Numbered from the stretch's first letter, positions 43,676 to 55,765 are shown. The stretch is DNA of 64,000 nucleotides from Hexactinellida sp. DTS-2022 (GCA_028753945.1 JAPNXP010000002.1:4154001-4218000), one strand, 5' to 3'. The notes: a model not told the origin generated them from the sequence alone. Numbers and translations: made by a program.

Positions 43676-45517
43676 TCTAAAATATTATCATCTAGCAAAA
43701 TTTATATACAGGAATGTCAGAAATAAGTGCAAATAAAGGAGAAATAATAGCCGTTGCCCAGTGATATCAATTCAACAGTTGACAGCTAACTTAGTTTGAG
43801 ATTGTATTTCAACTCGAATAGTCAATGATTGAATGACCTTAGGATGCTAATGTTGAATTTCTACTTAACGCTAACTACGAATACAATTTTTGCAATTGCT
43901 ACAAAATTACAAAAAATTACAAAAAAATGTGGTGTATATTTTTTCAGAGTTCAGCATTTTCAGATAGATTGTTTGCTGTAACTGACATGATTTTGGTGAT
44001 TTTCCTTGCATATACCTGGCCCATTTGATTGTCTGGGGTAAAAACCAAAATTGATCAAAAGATCATATAGAAAGAGAAAATTCGCAATGTTAGGCACATA
44101 ATCTATCCTTGGGCATGGCCTACTTAATACACGGCTATATATGCCGCCGAGAAGGCCATAAAACAAAGAGGAAATGGAGTATTGATATTTGTTCGAATAA
44201 TTAGCAATGATAGAGCTGAAAAGTGTATTTTAACTATATAGGAACATGGTATCCAGGTATACTTAGCACCCTCCAGAATTGTGATATGTCATCATCTGAT
44301 GACGTTATGGTTATTTTGGTTGCGAATTATCTTGTTTTTCTAGCATACTTTTAACATAGTTAATCGCTTTATAAATGTTTAAAATTGGAACATGGTTATA
44401 TCCTGAAGTAGTAGAATAAAATATATCGAAATTATAAATGTAATGTTGACACATTCCTCGGTTGCCATGGAAAATGTATATTTCCTAAAATGTGCCATAA
44501 CTCAAAAGTTATGAATGTTATGTAAACTAGACTGGTACTGAACAGTCGGGAATAGATAAATTCCTTTTCATCGATAAGACATTTTATATGCCTAACTTCA
44601 ATAATTTTTGAGATAGTGAGTCATTACCTAATAATGAATTGTGTTAATTATCTCTTTATCTCAAAAATTGAAAAGAGGGGAGGCCATGGCCCCCCTGCCC
44701 CCCCCCTAGCGCCGCCAATGACTTCAATTATCTTCAAACCATTTTCTGTCAGAAGTATTGAATGTTTGTGCCACTATTGTGTCCTTCTAAACCATCTTCT
44801 CCACATAAATATTTCCTAATACCGAACTGTGGAAAAGCTAGAGAGAGAGTATTTGCGATACCAACTTGAAATTTCTGGGAGATGTAGTTTATATATATAT
44901 GTAAAAAATGTTCAGAGCGTTTCCATACTTTTCTCCGATTTCGAAAAGTTGTATGGCTACATTTCTCAAAAATAGGGAATTCCATCGAAAAATTGACCTA
45001 ATTTCTGAATTCCTAATAAATAATATAAATTTCGATAATATTGGAGATTTTCTCGTCCACGCAATTTGAATGCATATTGATTTGACGAGTAATGAAGTAA
45101 ACAAAGTGTTTCATGTTATCGTGATTAATAGTAGAGATATCTATAGCTGTTATTACATTGCAACGCTATATCTATTTTCAATGAATATAGGCAATTGTAA
45201 CAATGAAATCAAGGATGTTAGTCATTCTGCATATACTATACAGTAATGGTAAAGGAACTGATATACTAATTGAATTGAATCGTTAAGGGTATAGATTTTA
45301 CCCATGATATCACAGTCATGAGAAGTCGTAGGTAGCGTTAATTCATTTTTTAGGTAGATTTTTCATAACTATGTTTAATATTCTTGGCAAATTTACTAAC
45401 ACAATTATTATCTATTTATATATCTTTATGTTTGTTCTAAACGACTATCTTACTCTAAATACGATAAGTAACAACTTTGCAATTGATCTTGAGTCTCTAT
45501 CTATAATCTTTTTAAGG
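43676..45517. other. Non-coding stretch
   Basis: No gene. 44113-44140 (GCATGGCCTACTTAATACAC) resembles sequence just downstream of the hammerhead block. 44665-44722 is a GC-rich MITE fragment (CATGGCCCCCCTGCC...GCGCCGCC). Confidence 0.4.
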
Positions 45518-46245
45518 TTAAGGTTAAATTACCCCACGTGAATGAAAGTTCTTGTATTAATCTGTAATTGTGAGAAATATATACCTATACGATACAAATC
45601 AATAAACCAAGAAGAAAATGTCCCTATATATTATACTTTTTATTTTTTGTCGGTTTCAAAATTTGGCTAATACAAATCTCCCATAGGGCGATTTCCAAAA
45701 GTGGTGGTAGATATTATGCGGTAATTTGGCAATGCGGCCATCAATGTTTGCTATCAGAATCAATATTCAAAGATTATAAGCGTAAGGAGTTGGTAGACGG
45801 TTTGCATATTTGAATTATGACTTGGAATTTTTTTTATCAAGCATTTAATCAAATTTCGCATAAAAAGATGACCTTTTTATTCATTTTTTGGTTTCAAAAG
45901 GTCGCAATATTTTTTATTTAGATCTTATCAAAATTCTAAACCGCCCACCAACCGCCCATAACGATGATCTATCTGATAGATCACACAGTACAGGTCTTTA
46001 GCAAATAATGATCTTGCAAACCACACACTTATCAGGTGGAGTCTGAAAAAATCCCCCTATGGGACTTTTGTATTAGCATAATACTGCAAGCCAAATAATT
46101 TCGAATTTATAGAAGATAATCAGATTTTGTATTCAGTTTCGATGTAGCTATAATGTCTTTCATCATATATGTGAAATTTAGACTCCCACCTTCAAAACTA
46201 AATTCATGTGTTTTTTTGCATGAATCTGCCGTAATTTAACCTTAA
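45518..46245 (+). mobile_element. Family X, copy 5, complete (~728 bp)
   Basis: TTAAGGTTAAATTACCCCAC to GCCGTAATTTAACCTTAA. The best-preserved uninterrupted copy. Contains GATCTATCTGATAGATCACA, itself a short palindrome. Non-coding. Confidence 0.9.
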
Positions 46246-46812
46246 AAGTGGTGAAACCAGTGATCCGCTTTACAAAATAGCTCATAACTCTGAATACACG
46301 CTTGAAAGAGATTCAAAACCATGTACAAACGTTAGTTATCGTCCTTCTTCCGTGATTGGTCAATAAATAAAAAATTGAATTCAGTGTATTTCTCTAGGAA
46401 ATTTCCCATTATTCTCCATCCATGGACACCCTAATAATAAGCGGATATTGTTTTGGTGTCAACTCCTTCTTTATCACTAATTGTTCCAACAAGAATTAGA
46501 AGCGGACTTAGTCTAGTTCTTAAGGCTTTTAAGGTTAGTTGGGAAAGAGGTTTCCTTGGTTCTATTGATAGATCAGATTCGATTATGATTTTCCCTCTGT
46601 TAAGCGTTTCTTAGGTGGACTAGTGGGTAAGAAGGAATAAAATAGCAAGTCTTCCCACATTGGAAGGTATGTTTTCTTTCTTGCATACTCTAGACTAGAT
46701 TTGAGATTAGAGAATTTATATCGAAGATTGCCTAATTCTCCTTCATCCAACTGAAAGTCAAGTACAAATGACAAGGCAGCAGGTCATTCTGACTCTTTAG
46801 ATTGCGGGTAAA
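46246..46812. other. No gene seen
   Basis: The short open frames have no motifs. Confidence 0.35.
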
Positions 46813-47012
46813 CTAGTGAACGACCGAAACCAGTATTTTACCGAAACCGAATTTCGGCCGAAATTAAAATTTCCCACCGAAATACCGAAACCGAATTTCG
46901 TTATTTGGGCCACAATTTACAAGACAATAAATACTATTTTAATTAATCATCACAGTTATTTTAATATAGTTGAGCAAATTTTCAATTACGTAATTTGTGT
47001 TACTATCTTTTT
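46813..47012. repeat. Terminal region of hAT with ACCGAAACCGAATTTCG repeats
   Basis: AGTGAACGACCGAAACC at the outer side, then ACCGAAACCGAATTTCG twice (46839-46900). It lies directly 3' of the minus-strand hAT transposase relic and is probably its terminal repeat. No target duplication identified because the other end is missing. Confidence 0.55.
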
Positions 47013-48495
47013 CTAATAAATGAAATCAACTTTGGGTAAGTTTTCTCGACAAAACAATATTTTTTCCGCATTTGCTGGGTGTAATCTGTTCCTTTCATCG
47101 GTTACAATGTCACCAGCTGTTGAAAATTAACGTTCGACATCAGTGGTAGTCGGTGGTGGAGTAAGATATAATAATGCTTGTTCAGCTAGTTTCTTTTCGT
47201 AAAGATTTGTTGATTTTGAATATTCTTTTCAGAATTCCAAACATTCCTCAGTTACAGTAGCATTTAGATATTTGTCAACTGTGTCTTTTGCATTAGTAAA
47301 TGAATGGTCCTGGCAAGTACTAGTACATTGACTTACTTCGTTCTCTGCTATTATTATCTCCATTAAACTTGTGAAAGAAAGATCCTGTTGATCAGCTGTA
47401 ACTTTGTCATCGCATCTTGGAGATTCAGAAGATGAATTAATAGAATTCGCTACTTTAGAAATTAGCACAGATCTTGCATGTTGAAAATTTGATTTATCTT
47501 TGAAGAAATATTTCTTATATCGTGGATCAAGTAAACAGGAGAGATAATAATGCTCGCAGTTCTCAATGTCTCTAAATCTTTCAATCATAGCACCTTTGAG
47601 TCTGTTTTTCATTCTCATTATTCCAAGATCTTCAGTTGTTGTTTCTAAAGCACGTATGATTGTAAATACAAAGGGAATAGTTGAGTTGATTGATGCTTCT
47701 TTCGAAGATAACAACTTTGTTGCCTCTTCAAAACACTTTAGACATGTGACTATTTTGTCACACAGTGTCCATTCAGCAGATGAGAACTCGATATCTAAAT
47801 CAATTTCTAATAAAGTAGCGGCAATTGCAGGCTTGAGATAGATAAATCTTTGGAGCATGTAATATGTACTGTTCCATCTGGTATCTATATCTTGAATAAG
47901 AGATAATCGACGAGATATTCCCATCTGTTTTTCCTGCTGTTTGTAGAATTCGGAATAGAATATATTGGAGTGATTTGCATGTGTACATAGCTTTCTACAC
48001 TTTTTAATTAACGATTCTACACTTGTCATTGAGAATAATTCACGTTTGATCACTAACTGGAGGGAATGATTGAGACAAGGAGAAGATTTTAGCAAACAAT
48101 TAGGCTCATTGAACGCTGCTGTTACATTTCGAGCATTATCGCGAAGGCATAGTTGAACTTTGTTAATTATATCCCATTCTAAAATAACATCTTCTATTTT
48201 TTTATAAATGTTTTGTGCAGTGTGGCGTTCATCGAATGGAACACAGGAAATATGAAAACTTTTACGATGCCAGTCACTGATATAATGAATAATAATTCCT
48301 AAATAACCATGATGATGGGCTGACCAAGCATCCAATGCTAGAGAAACAACTATTGGATTGTCAACTTCTAACTTATTCTTTAGTGCTGTTTTTATCTTAA
48401 AATAACTTGGACCGAGCATATCACGGTAGTACTTCTCGGATGCCAGTTCAAAATTAGGAGTGGATAGCTTTTGATTCCGTAGAAAACCAGGTTTA
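47013..48495 (-). pseudogene. hAT transposase (ZBED-type), nearly intact relic
   Basis: An open minus-strand frame from 48419 to 47229 encodes 396 residues and extends upstream to 48495 without stop. Motifs in order: LALDAWSAHHHGYLGI (first acidic site, residues ~28-43), LCLRDNARNVTAAF (~91-104), SPCLNHSLQLVI (Cys-x-x-His, ~113-124), DIDTRWNSTYYML (~178-190), CLLDPRYKKYF, and an acidic linker. Past TGA at 47229 the frame continues (KEYSKSTNLYEKKLAEQALL), meets TAA at 47127 inside the dimerisation block, then FSTAGDIVTDERNRL and ILFCRENLPKVDF, with the natural stop at 47013. So only two nonsense changes are seen in the core. The N-terminus, with any BED finger, is cut off by a family X element at 48496. 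Confidence 0.9.
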
Positions 48496-48830
48496 TTAAG
48501 GTTAAATTACGGCAGATTTTCACATTTCGAGCTGTGGACCTCTCATCAAGTATATATATTCTTTATTGCATTTTATATCTATATCTCTAATCGAAAATGT
48601 CTTAAATCTTTAGTTTTTACATTTGGGTAAATTAAAATTTTCCCTAATACAAAATTCCCATAGGCGACTTTTCATAAGTGGTGTCTATTTTATTTAGTCG
48701 GTTCTTATCGTCCTTTGTCACATATTTATCCCGTTGATTGCAATAAATACTTAAGATATTTCTCCTGTTGGTAGTCGGTTTACATTTTTCAAAATGATCT
48801 AAATTACCTTAGTTTTTTTAATCTTTGTCT
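48496..48830 (-). mobile_element. Family X, copy 6, diverged and partial
   Basis: Opens TTAAGGTTAAATTACGGCAG; later CCCATAGG, AAGTGGTG and GTTGGTAGTCGGTTTACATT follow the family order with large differences. The far end was not found. Confidence 0.6.
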
Positions 48831-49592
48831 TGAACTTACCAAAAATCATGAAAAACATTAAGATTTCGACACAAAACTAATGGTAATTTGGAAAGTTATT
48901 ATTTTACCAATTTTCCACTCCAGTCACCTACCCCGCAATCATTTATTCTACATTTTCCAGTATAGATTGCTCAATTATCTATTTCCTACTTCTCACAATC
49001 AACTCTGAACAGACCCTCAGTTGCAGTATTCATACCAGCAAATCACTAAAATATGAACTTAATTATCTTATCCATGGTTTATTTATTCTGTAAGATATAT
49101 GATTCTGGTTTGAGTTGTTTACAATAATCATTTATTACTTGTGGGTAAACGAATCACATTGGTACTGTTATATACGTATTTGATGTTTGGTTTAGCAAAG
49201 TATCGACCCAAAAAGTGAAAAATCAATATCACATAAACAAATAATAAATAAATAAATACATTAATTAATTAATTAATTAATTAATTTTGCATTAAAATTC
49301 AATTAAGATTCACTTTAGATTCAGCGTAAATTCTCCGTACATGAAATATCTTATTGAACCTAAAAAAAGATCAGGATAGTGTAGACATAACTGGATGATT
49401 TATTGAATTTTGATAAATAGCATAGTTGCATAAATCATGACAACACACTGTTGACTAATAAATATTCAGATCGAAAAGATTACTGATAGGCACTTTATAA
49501 CATTTATGCCTACTAGATATATATCATGAAATCATCAAACTGTAATATTGAAAGCAAAATCTAAACTACTGCGCTACTTTGTTCCATATGCA
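48831..49592. other. No gene seen
   Basis: A+T-rich; a (TTAA)n tract lies at 49258-49286. Confidence 0.4.
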
Positions 49593-49770
49593 TATAACTC
49601 GACTCTCTTGATCCTCTAGCGCTACCAAGCGGTTAGTTCTCAACTAACATGCTCCTGTCCCTTCTCCTTCGCTTACACCTCATCACAGCATATATCCCTT
49701 GCGTATAACTCAACTCTCTTGATCCTCTAGCGCTACCCAGCGGTTAGTTCTCAACTAACATGCTCCTGTC
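49593..49770. repeat. 67-bp direct repeat pair
   Basis: 49593-49659 and 49704-49770 share CTCTTGATCCTCTAGCGCTA and GGTTAGTTCTCAACTAACAT with few differences, offset 111 bp. The second copy runs into the PCM1-like fragment. Confidence 0.88.
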
Positions 49771-49930
49771 GAACCAGACGCGCCCCCACTACCTGATAGA
49801 TCGGATGCGCTCCGCCCAGCTGCTCAACACGGACTGGCTGCGGCAGGCTGGTCTCAGCTCCCTCAAGCGGCTTATTGAAGACTTCCGGATTTCTGACCGG
49901 CTGGAGCCCGAGGCCTTCTCCGCCCGCTAG
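49760..49930 (+). pseudogene. PCM1-like exon fragment, copy 1
   Basis: A 56-codon frame from ATG 49760 to TAG 49928. The stretch QTRPHYLIDRMRSAQLLNTD followed by WLRQ matches the conserved region of pericentriolar material 1 around its RPHFLIELF-type motif. In the full protein this lies in a long scaffold that organises centriolar satellites. It is GC-rich against A+T-rich flanks. Only this short piece is present, its ATG comes from the repeat that precedes it, and no splice sites were evident. Most likely a captured or duplicated exon piece rather than a working gene. Confidence 0.72.
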
Positions 49931-50029
49931 GCGTCCCCAGAGCGAGTAGACTCCCCATTCATAACAATCCTCTCAGCACCCAATACCTGGATTAAAATCT
50001 ATACGGCCTCCTGCCGCCCTCCTTGGTGA

Positions 50030-50251
50030 GCGAGACGTCAGCTGCTGACTCGCTCAGACGCGAGGCCGCTGTATTCCCCGATTTTCGAGCAGTTGCAGGA
50101 CCGAATCTACTCGCAGATGGATTCCCTGGTGTCCGAGAACGAGACGCGTCCCCATTACCTGATAGAGTTGCTTCGGGCCGCTCAGCTGCTCAACACGGAC
50201 TACCTGCGGCAGGCCGGCGGCAGCTCCCTCAAGCGCGTTTACTCAAGTTAG
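50030..50251 (+). pseudogene. PCM1-like exon fragment, copy 2
   Basis: Frame open from 50030 to TAG at 50249: FEQLQDRIYSQMDSLVSENE, then TRPHYLIELLRAAQLLNTDY and LRQAGGSSLKR. It is closer to PCM1 than copy 1 and longer at its N-terminal side. Copies 1 and 2 share the RQAGxSSLKR wording, so they derive from one another after leaving the PCM1 consensus. A frame from 50023 in a different phase is a shadow. The coding sense is clear but no complete gene is present. Confidence 0.78.
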
Positions 50252-50531
50252 CAGTCCCCAATGAGAAGTATTTTCCTCTGATGCCTCGAGCCCCTTCCCT
50301 CAGTCGAAATGGTTTGATTCAACCAGAGTTCTCCCTTCCCACTATCCTGCCTGTGCAAGTCAGGCATCAATTCTGGGCATAGGACAAACAATGTATTATT
50401 ATCTATAGTTTAGTAACCACTCATACATCAAATTGTTCATGACTTATTTTGTATGTGTTAGTTTATTTTTCAAAGTTAGTCTCAAATTATGTTTCAGATA
50501 TTGTTAGTGTGATAACTTATAATGTTTCATT
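50252..50531. other. No gene seen
   Basis: Short stretch between the PCM1-like fragment and the next MITE; no signal. Confidence 0.35.
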
Positions 50532-50539
50532 GGTGTAAT

Positions 50540-50732
50540 CAGGGTATTATACAGGATCAGAATTGAACACTCCTAACTGTCCTAAGGTCATTAAAGTGTG
50601 ATTTTTGTACGCCTAAAAGGTCAGTTTTGTATTAATCTATGGGGACTTTCGGAAGTTTTCGCGCTCCTAAACACAAACATATCCCAATTTATACGCCTCT
50701 AGGCGTATGGCGCACTCCTGGATAATACCCTG
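50540..50732. mobile_element. 193-bp hAT MITE
   Basis: CAGGGTATTATACAGG left, CTGGATAATACCCTG right, exact duplication GGTGTAAT (50532-50539, 50733-50740). The terminus resembles that of the autonomous-derived hAT at 1895. Confidence 0.9.
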
Positions 50733-50839
50733 GGTGTAATAGTTATAATTCTGCATCTTCCTTTTGATTATTGGGTTGGGACTATCGCTAGCCTCGATAG
50801 CGGTCTGTCGACACTAGATATCCTGAATTTTCACACCGG

Positions 50840-51388
50840 TTGCTTGTACGTATAACCAAATTATATATCCTGAGAACTGGCGCCTGCACTTTCTTATTAT
50901 TGAATCATTTTTTTATCATGTACAATGGATGTGCTGCCCTGCACTACTTATTATACTTAGTTAGTCTTAGTATGGATTCCGCATTTTCGAAATCCCTTTC
51001 AGATATGTTTACGTGCTCACACTATACAAAGACCATGGTCTATTTATTATGCATTTATCTTCGCGTTCCCTATTTAGTTTTCTGTTTTGTATATTATTTC
51101 TTTGTATGTATAATTTCAATCTCACATTTATTTTCATTTTACCTATACTATAGTATTGACACATGTGAGCTGTTTGCCCTGGAATATGTTTGCTATTTGG
51201 GAAGTAAGTTTATTCTAGCAGTTTGGGAAATAACATTTTTTGCAGTTATCCTGTCATTATACGTAGATGCGTGTATGAATAACTCAATCTGTAACATTGG
51301 CAAACGCGTCACCTTGTCTCAAAATTTGGTACCATACCTTTCTCGGATTGTTACCCATGGTAACTGTGCTAGTTTGCTTTTAGAATGA
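50840..51388 (+). other. 182-codon hydrophobic open frame of unknown status
   Basis: Rich in Leu, Tyr, Phe and Ile with several possible membrane segments. It resembles no family I know. The last ~35 codons (SICNIGKRVTLSQN...) recur with one synonymous and one replacement change at 56907-57020, which could mean a conserved exon or simply a repeat. The long frame in A+T-rich DNA may be chance. Confidence 0.3.
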
Positions 51389-51509
51389 ATATCTCTTCTG
51401 TATAATTCTATATTTATGTACACGTATATTCCCCCATATATCGGGGCGAGTTAGATTGAGTCTCAATAATCAAAATGCCTGTAAGACCCATTTTCCGATT
51501 CTGTATTTC
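51288..51509. repeat. Segment duplicated at 56907-57030 plus 58797-58898
   Basis: TGTAACATTGGCAAACGCGT through TAGAATGAATATCTCTTCTG matches the first part; TTTATGTACACGTATATTCC through CCCATTTTCCGATTCTGT matches the second. In the other copy ~1.77 kb of repeats separates them. Confidence 0.88.
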
Positions 51510-52433
51510 CATGCTGCTAGTATTGAACTCTATAGTAGAACTGTACTTCTCTTTGATTTTGATTGTTTGTAGTGCGATTATTATAAAGATTCTGTTCTTC
51601 ATTTTAGACAGAAACTTATCGACCTCTATACATGGAACATATTTGTAGCACGTGTTTCTATTCAATTGCACTTGTTTCGTGAATCCTTTTATATAAACCA
51701 CCTCATTTACTCGGATAGTAGTTCTGCCTACAAATTCGTAGATATAAGTTTATAGTCACGCCCTAATGTGAACAACTTTATATAATATAAGCCTCAACGG
51801 TCTTATCAAAACTCATGATAGTTTTTGGCCGAAAGGAGTCTATACTGTGTATTTTCCAGAATATATGAGAGTTAGATCTCTGTTTGTTACTGAGTGGTGG
51901 ACATTGCCCTGAAGTCGGAGTGTTCCCACAGTTGATAGTGTAGACTGAATGGCAACAACACAAGGCCTCCTCTTGCTCTATCCCGTGCTGATAAATCTCA
52001 ACCCAGACGCTGCTATTTATTGCCTACCCCACCCAACCTTCTCTCTAAAGTTTAGTTCTCGCATCCAAGAATGGGCGCTTATCCCTCAATTCAGTTGCTT
52101 CCCTACCCACTTTACCCTCTCACAGGAGCTTTGATGTCACCTATTGCCTATTACTATATGAATTGCTGATTCTTGACTTTGAATTTCTCAAATACAAAAC
52201 AAGAAGTAAGACATAATACTGAAACGGAGACCTCTGACAGTTTCTCATCCACCTGGGCACATATGTTGGTGAGTCATCACTATTTGATTGCTCTCTCTAC
52301 TGATATACCATTGTTACGATTAGTATGTGAATCACACTCCTCCAAAAGTTAGCCTTGTACTGAATGTAAATTGAGCCACTTAGATAGGTCAGTTTTAGGA
52401 TGACCTCATGATAGACCTTGGGTAACCAATTCA
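51510..52433. other. No gene seen
   Basis: Short frames on both strands without motifs. Confidence 0.35.
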
Positions 52434-52688
52434 GAGTTGCCGTGGGAATGGGAATGGGAAATACTTTTTCCCTATGGGGATCCCCATAGGAATCCCCATA
52501 GGAATGTCCAAGGGAATCAGGGTTGCCATGGGTATGGGAATTCTCATGGGGATTCCCATAAACATGGGAATCAGATTTCCCCTATGGGGATTCCCTTATG
52601 GATCCCCATGGGATTCCTATGGGGATTCCCACAGAAATCCTGTGGGAATGGGATGGGAATGGAAATTCCACTCCCGCGGCAACCCTGG
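52434..52688. mobile_element. GGGAAT-rich hAT-like MITE
   Basis: Left AGAGTTGCCGTGGGAATGGG, right CCGCGGCAACCCTG, plus a second left-type end (CAGGGTTGCCATGGG) inside at 52517. TGGGGATTCCC and GGGAATCCCCAT words repeat, giving open frames of Gly-Ile/Met-Pro repeats that are not genes. No clear target duplication. Confidence 0.7.
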
Positions 52689-53935
52689 TAACATGGCATG
52701 CTTGGCTCTTTTTGGGAATTTTGAAAGAACTGAGCTCGGTATATGGATACCTGTTACCGCTATCCCTTGTCGTAATATTTAGAAAAGATACTGTTTGCTT
52801 CTGTATTTATTCATATATTTCTAATAGACAATTATAATTATATATATAATCAGTTCATGCCTACAGTGGTAAATCCTACTTATATAGTATACTATGCTAT
52901 AATAATTTGTGTAACGACTGAATCTAATCTCTGAATAGGTCAGCTGGGGATCATCCATTGGTGCCCGCGTGAATTTAGTGCTATTCCTGCGGGCGTAACT
53001 TGCTAATATTCGAAGCCATCCTCGGGTGAATCAGGATCATTTTCACTGCAGCTCGGATCTGCGGGTTTGAGTTTGGTGGCGGCACTATGACTTGTTCCTA
53101 ATATTCAGATTCAGTCACCCCCTTGCTATGATGCTTAAAAAGATCAAGGAGATGCTGTCTGCCACATTTGAAACAGTAAATAGTCTACAGGTGATGCAAG
53201 CTGTACGCTGTAATTTTCTGCAAATAAGACACCTCCCGACTCCTTTTCCTTCCAACTCTGGTATATTTTGCCACCATTCAATTGGCTAAATTTAGTGAAT
53301 TCAGATTCAGTGATTGTGGTAGGAATCCAATTTCATTCTGATAATTTTGTCCTAATAAGGTAATATCCAAGTTAGTTTGGAGATTCATGACCAAATATGG
53401 TAATATAATTGCACAGTGGAGCCACCATTCAATTGGCTAAACATTTGTATTCAGATTCAATGATTATTGAAGGATTCCTGTTTACTCTAGTGATGTTTTT
53501 CAATTATCTCGTCCTAACAACCAACAAGCGAGAACATTTATTTTTGATTATGCAATTCGTTTCGAACTCTCTCTCTCTGTTGCGAATTATGAATAAATGG
53601 TTCAAATTGCGAATTTATGAGAGTTTGGTTGAACATTACTTAGCTCAATTGAAGAAATTGTTTCAAGTGTGCCCTAAAACGAATTATACCTATTATACCG
53701 AATTTATTTAGAAAACTCGGTATTACAGATTCTGAAATTGCTATCTCGTCATCCTATACTAAATCTATGAACAAACCAAGCTTTGTATAAGCATGAGTTA
53801 TCATAATATGTAACAGGGCAACAAGTCATCTGTTCTTTGTTATTTGATAAATTGCACTGTAATCTAGGTTGGAGTTATTATTCGAGGGGGGAGACTAGTA
53901 TTTATCCATTTCTTGGATCACACTCATTTTTGGAT
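52689..53935. other. No confident gene
   Basis: A ~55-bp block (CCACCATTCAATTGGCTAAA...TATTCAGATTCA) is present at ~53270 and ~53422. A 100-codon frame beginning in the second copy shows no motif. Confidence 0.4.
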
Positions 53936-53939
53936 CTTT

Positions 53940-55056
53940 TATTGTTCAAGTTATTGTAATCTTGTATTATAATTTATCAGTCTATTCTAACTCAGACACT
54001 CGTGTAATTGTATTTACCAAGCTTTGCCTCTTCAGTTAGTGTGTTTTCTCAGCACCATTGCCTTTACAGTGACGGTTCTCTCTCAGCCAGAGCAGATTTT
54101 GAATTGGTTAGTTAGTCAAATTATTGTAATCTTGTATTATAATTTATCAGTATATTGTAGCTCAGACCCCTGCTTATTTATTGCCCAGCTTTGCCTCATT
54201 ACAGTTACGGTTCTCTCACAGCTAGCGCAGATTTTGAATAGGTTAGTTGGTACTATTATTCTGATCTTGTATTATAGTTTATCAGTCTATAGTTACTCAG
54301 CACCGGTAATTATGTTACCCAGCTTTGCCTCATTTACAGTTGCGGTTCTCTCACAGCCAGAGCAGATTTTGAATAGGTTAGTTGGTGCTATTATTCTGAT
54401 CTTGTATTATAGTTTATCAGTCTATAGTCACTCAGCACCGGTAATTATGTTACCCAGCTTTGCCTCATTTAAGGTTGCGGTTCTCTCACAGCCAGAGCAG
54501 ATTTTGAATAGGTTAGTTGGTGCTATTATTCTGATCTTGTATTATAGTTTATCAGTCTATAGTTACTCAGCACCGGTAATTATGTTACCCAGCTTTGCCT
54601 CATTTACAGTTGCGGATCTCTCACAGCCAGAGCAGATTTTGAATAGGTTAGTTGGTGCTATTATTCTGATCTTGTATTATAGTTTATCAGTCTAGAGTTA
54701 CTCAGCACCGGTAATTATGTTACCCAGCTTTGCCTCATTTACAGTTGCGGATCTCTCACAGCCAGAGCAGATTTTGAATAGGTTAGTTGGTACTATTATT
54801 CTGATCTTGTATTATAGTTTATCAGTCTATAGTTACTCAGCACCGGTAATTATGTTACCCAGCTTTGCCTCATTTACAGTTACAGTTCTCTCACAGCTAG
54901 CGCAGATTTTGAATAGGTTAGTTGGTACTATTATTCTGATCTTGTATTATAGTTTATCAGTCTATAGTTACTCAGCACCGGTAATTATGTTACCCAGCTT
55001 TGCCTCATTACAGTTACGGTTCTCTCACAGCTAGCGCAGATTTTGAATAGGTTAGT
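53940..55056 (+). repeat. 135-bp tandem array, about eight units
   Basis: GTTCTCTCACAG-type words recur at 54075, 54210, 54345, 54480, 54615, 54750, 54885 and 55020, exactly 135 bp apart without indels; a weaker unit precedes. Because 135 is a multiple of 3, one frame stays open (54024-54695, then after a TAG again to ~55034). It gives 45-residue repeats containing FASFTVAVLSQPEQILNRL and IILILYYSLSVYSY. Whether it is ever translated is unknown. Confidence 0.93.
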
Positions 55057-55617
55057 CTTATCGTGAATGAATATACTGTTAGTATATCCTTCCTCCGAAC
55101 ATATTTGTGTTATTTCTACAGTTTTTGGTGCACACTCCCACGTACCTTTCAATCTTCCAGGATCTTCCTTCCATCACTGGTCTCCTGGCCCCAGACACCC
55201 TGCAGCTACCAGTCTCCCTAATGTTGTTCTGAACCGCCGCTGCCAAGACATGTGTGGACATCTCTGTCCCTGTTTGACTGTTCAACCGAGTGCTTAGAAG
55301 ATAGAAGGAAGTGTGTGCAGCTGAATCTCTGTTTGCCCGGACAACCGAGTGCGCTTAGAAAATGGCGAGAAGGTGGACAGTTTGTAATTTTATCACCTAC
55401 GTACTATGAATTTTGTAATTTCTATCTCACAGCAACCAAAAGTTATGTAACTGTAATTTTATCAGCATCAATAAGTTATTTAATTTGAAAATCTTTCATC
55501 TATATGTATTTTGTTACTGTTTTTCACCTTGCGGTTCAAGTATTGACACATAGTATTATGTACATATTAGGCATGTGGTTGATATATAGTAGGGTCCAAG
55601 CAGGCTTGTCAAAAGGT
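55057..55617. other. No confident gene
   Basis: A moderately GC-rich patch (55130-55380) contains short frames on both strands, including a repeated CAACCGAGTGC(TTAGAA) at ~55286 and ~55341. No family recognised. Confidence 0.35.
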
Positions 55618-55765
55618 CCCGCATTGTCTGGTTAGGTCAGGTCAGGTCTTATATACAATATTTACGGTCAGGTCAGGTCATGGTGGGAAAAAATCATACA
55701 GGTCAGGTCAGGTCAGGTCTTTCACATTCTCAGGTCAATTTCAGGTCATTTCAGGTCATCCAAGG
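55618..55765. repeat. (AGGTC)n-rich region
   Basis: GGTCAGGTCAGGTC runs at 55636, 55664 and 55700, and TCAGGTCA doublets to 55757. The pentamer period creates AGGTCA half-sites, probably by chance. Confidence 0.8.

Noticed and set aside
49258-49286. TTAATTAA tract as regulatory palindrome
   Set aside because: Simple-sequence repeat, also seen at 30979 and 19650.
52437-52837. Overlapping frames rich in Gly-Ile-Pro and Met-Gly-Ile repeats
   Set aside because: They are read through the GGGAAT/CCCATA repeats of a MITE in several phases at once.
54024-55034. Treating the 135-bp repeat frame as a gene
   Set aside because: No promoter, splice or family evidence, a TAG interrupts it, and tandem copies of one open unit are open by default; kept as a repeat and a finding.
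55079-55488. Short frames on both strands in the GC-rich patch
   Set aside because: Different phases, no motif, no splice context.
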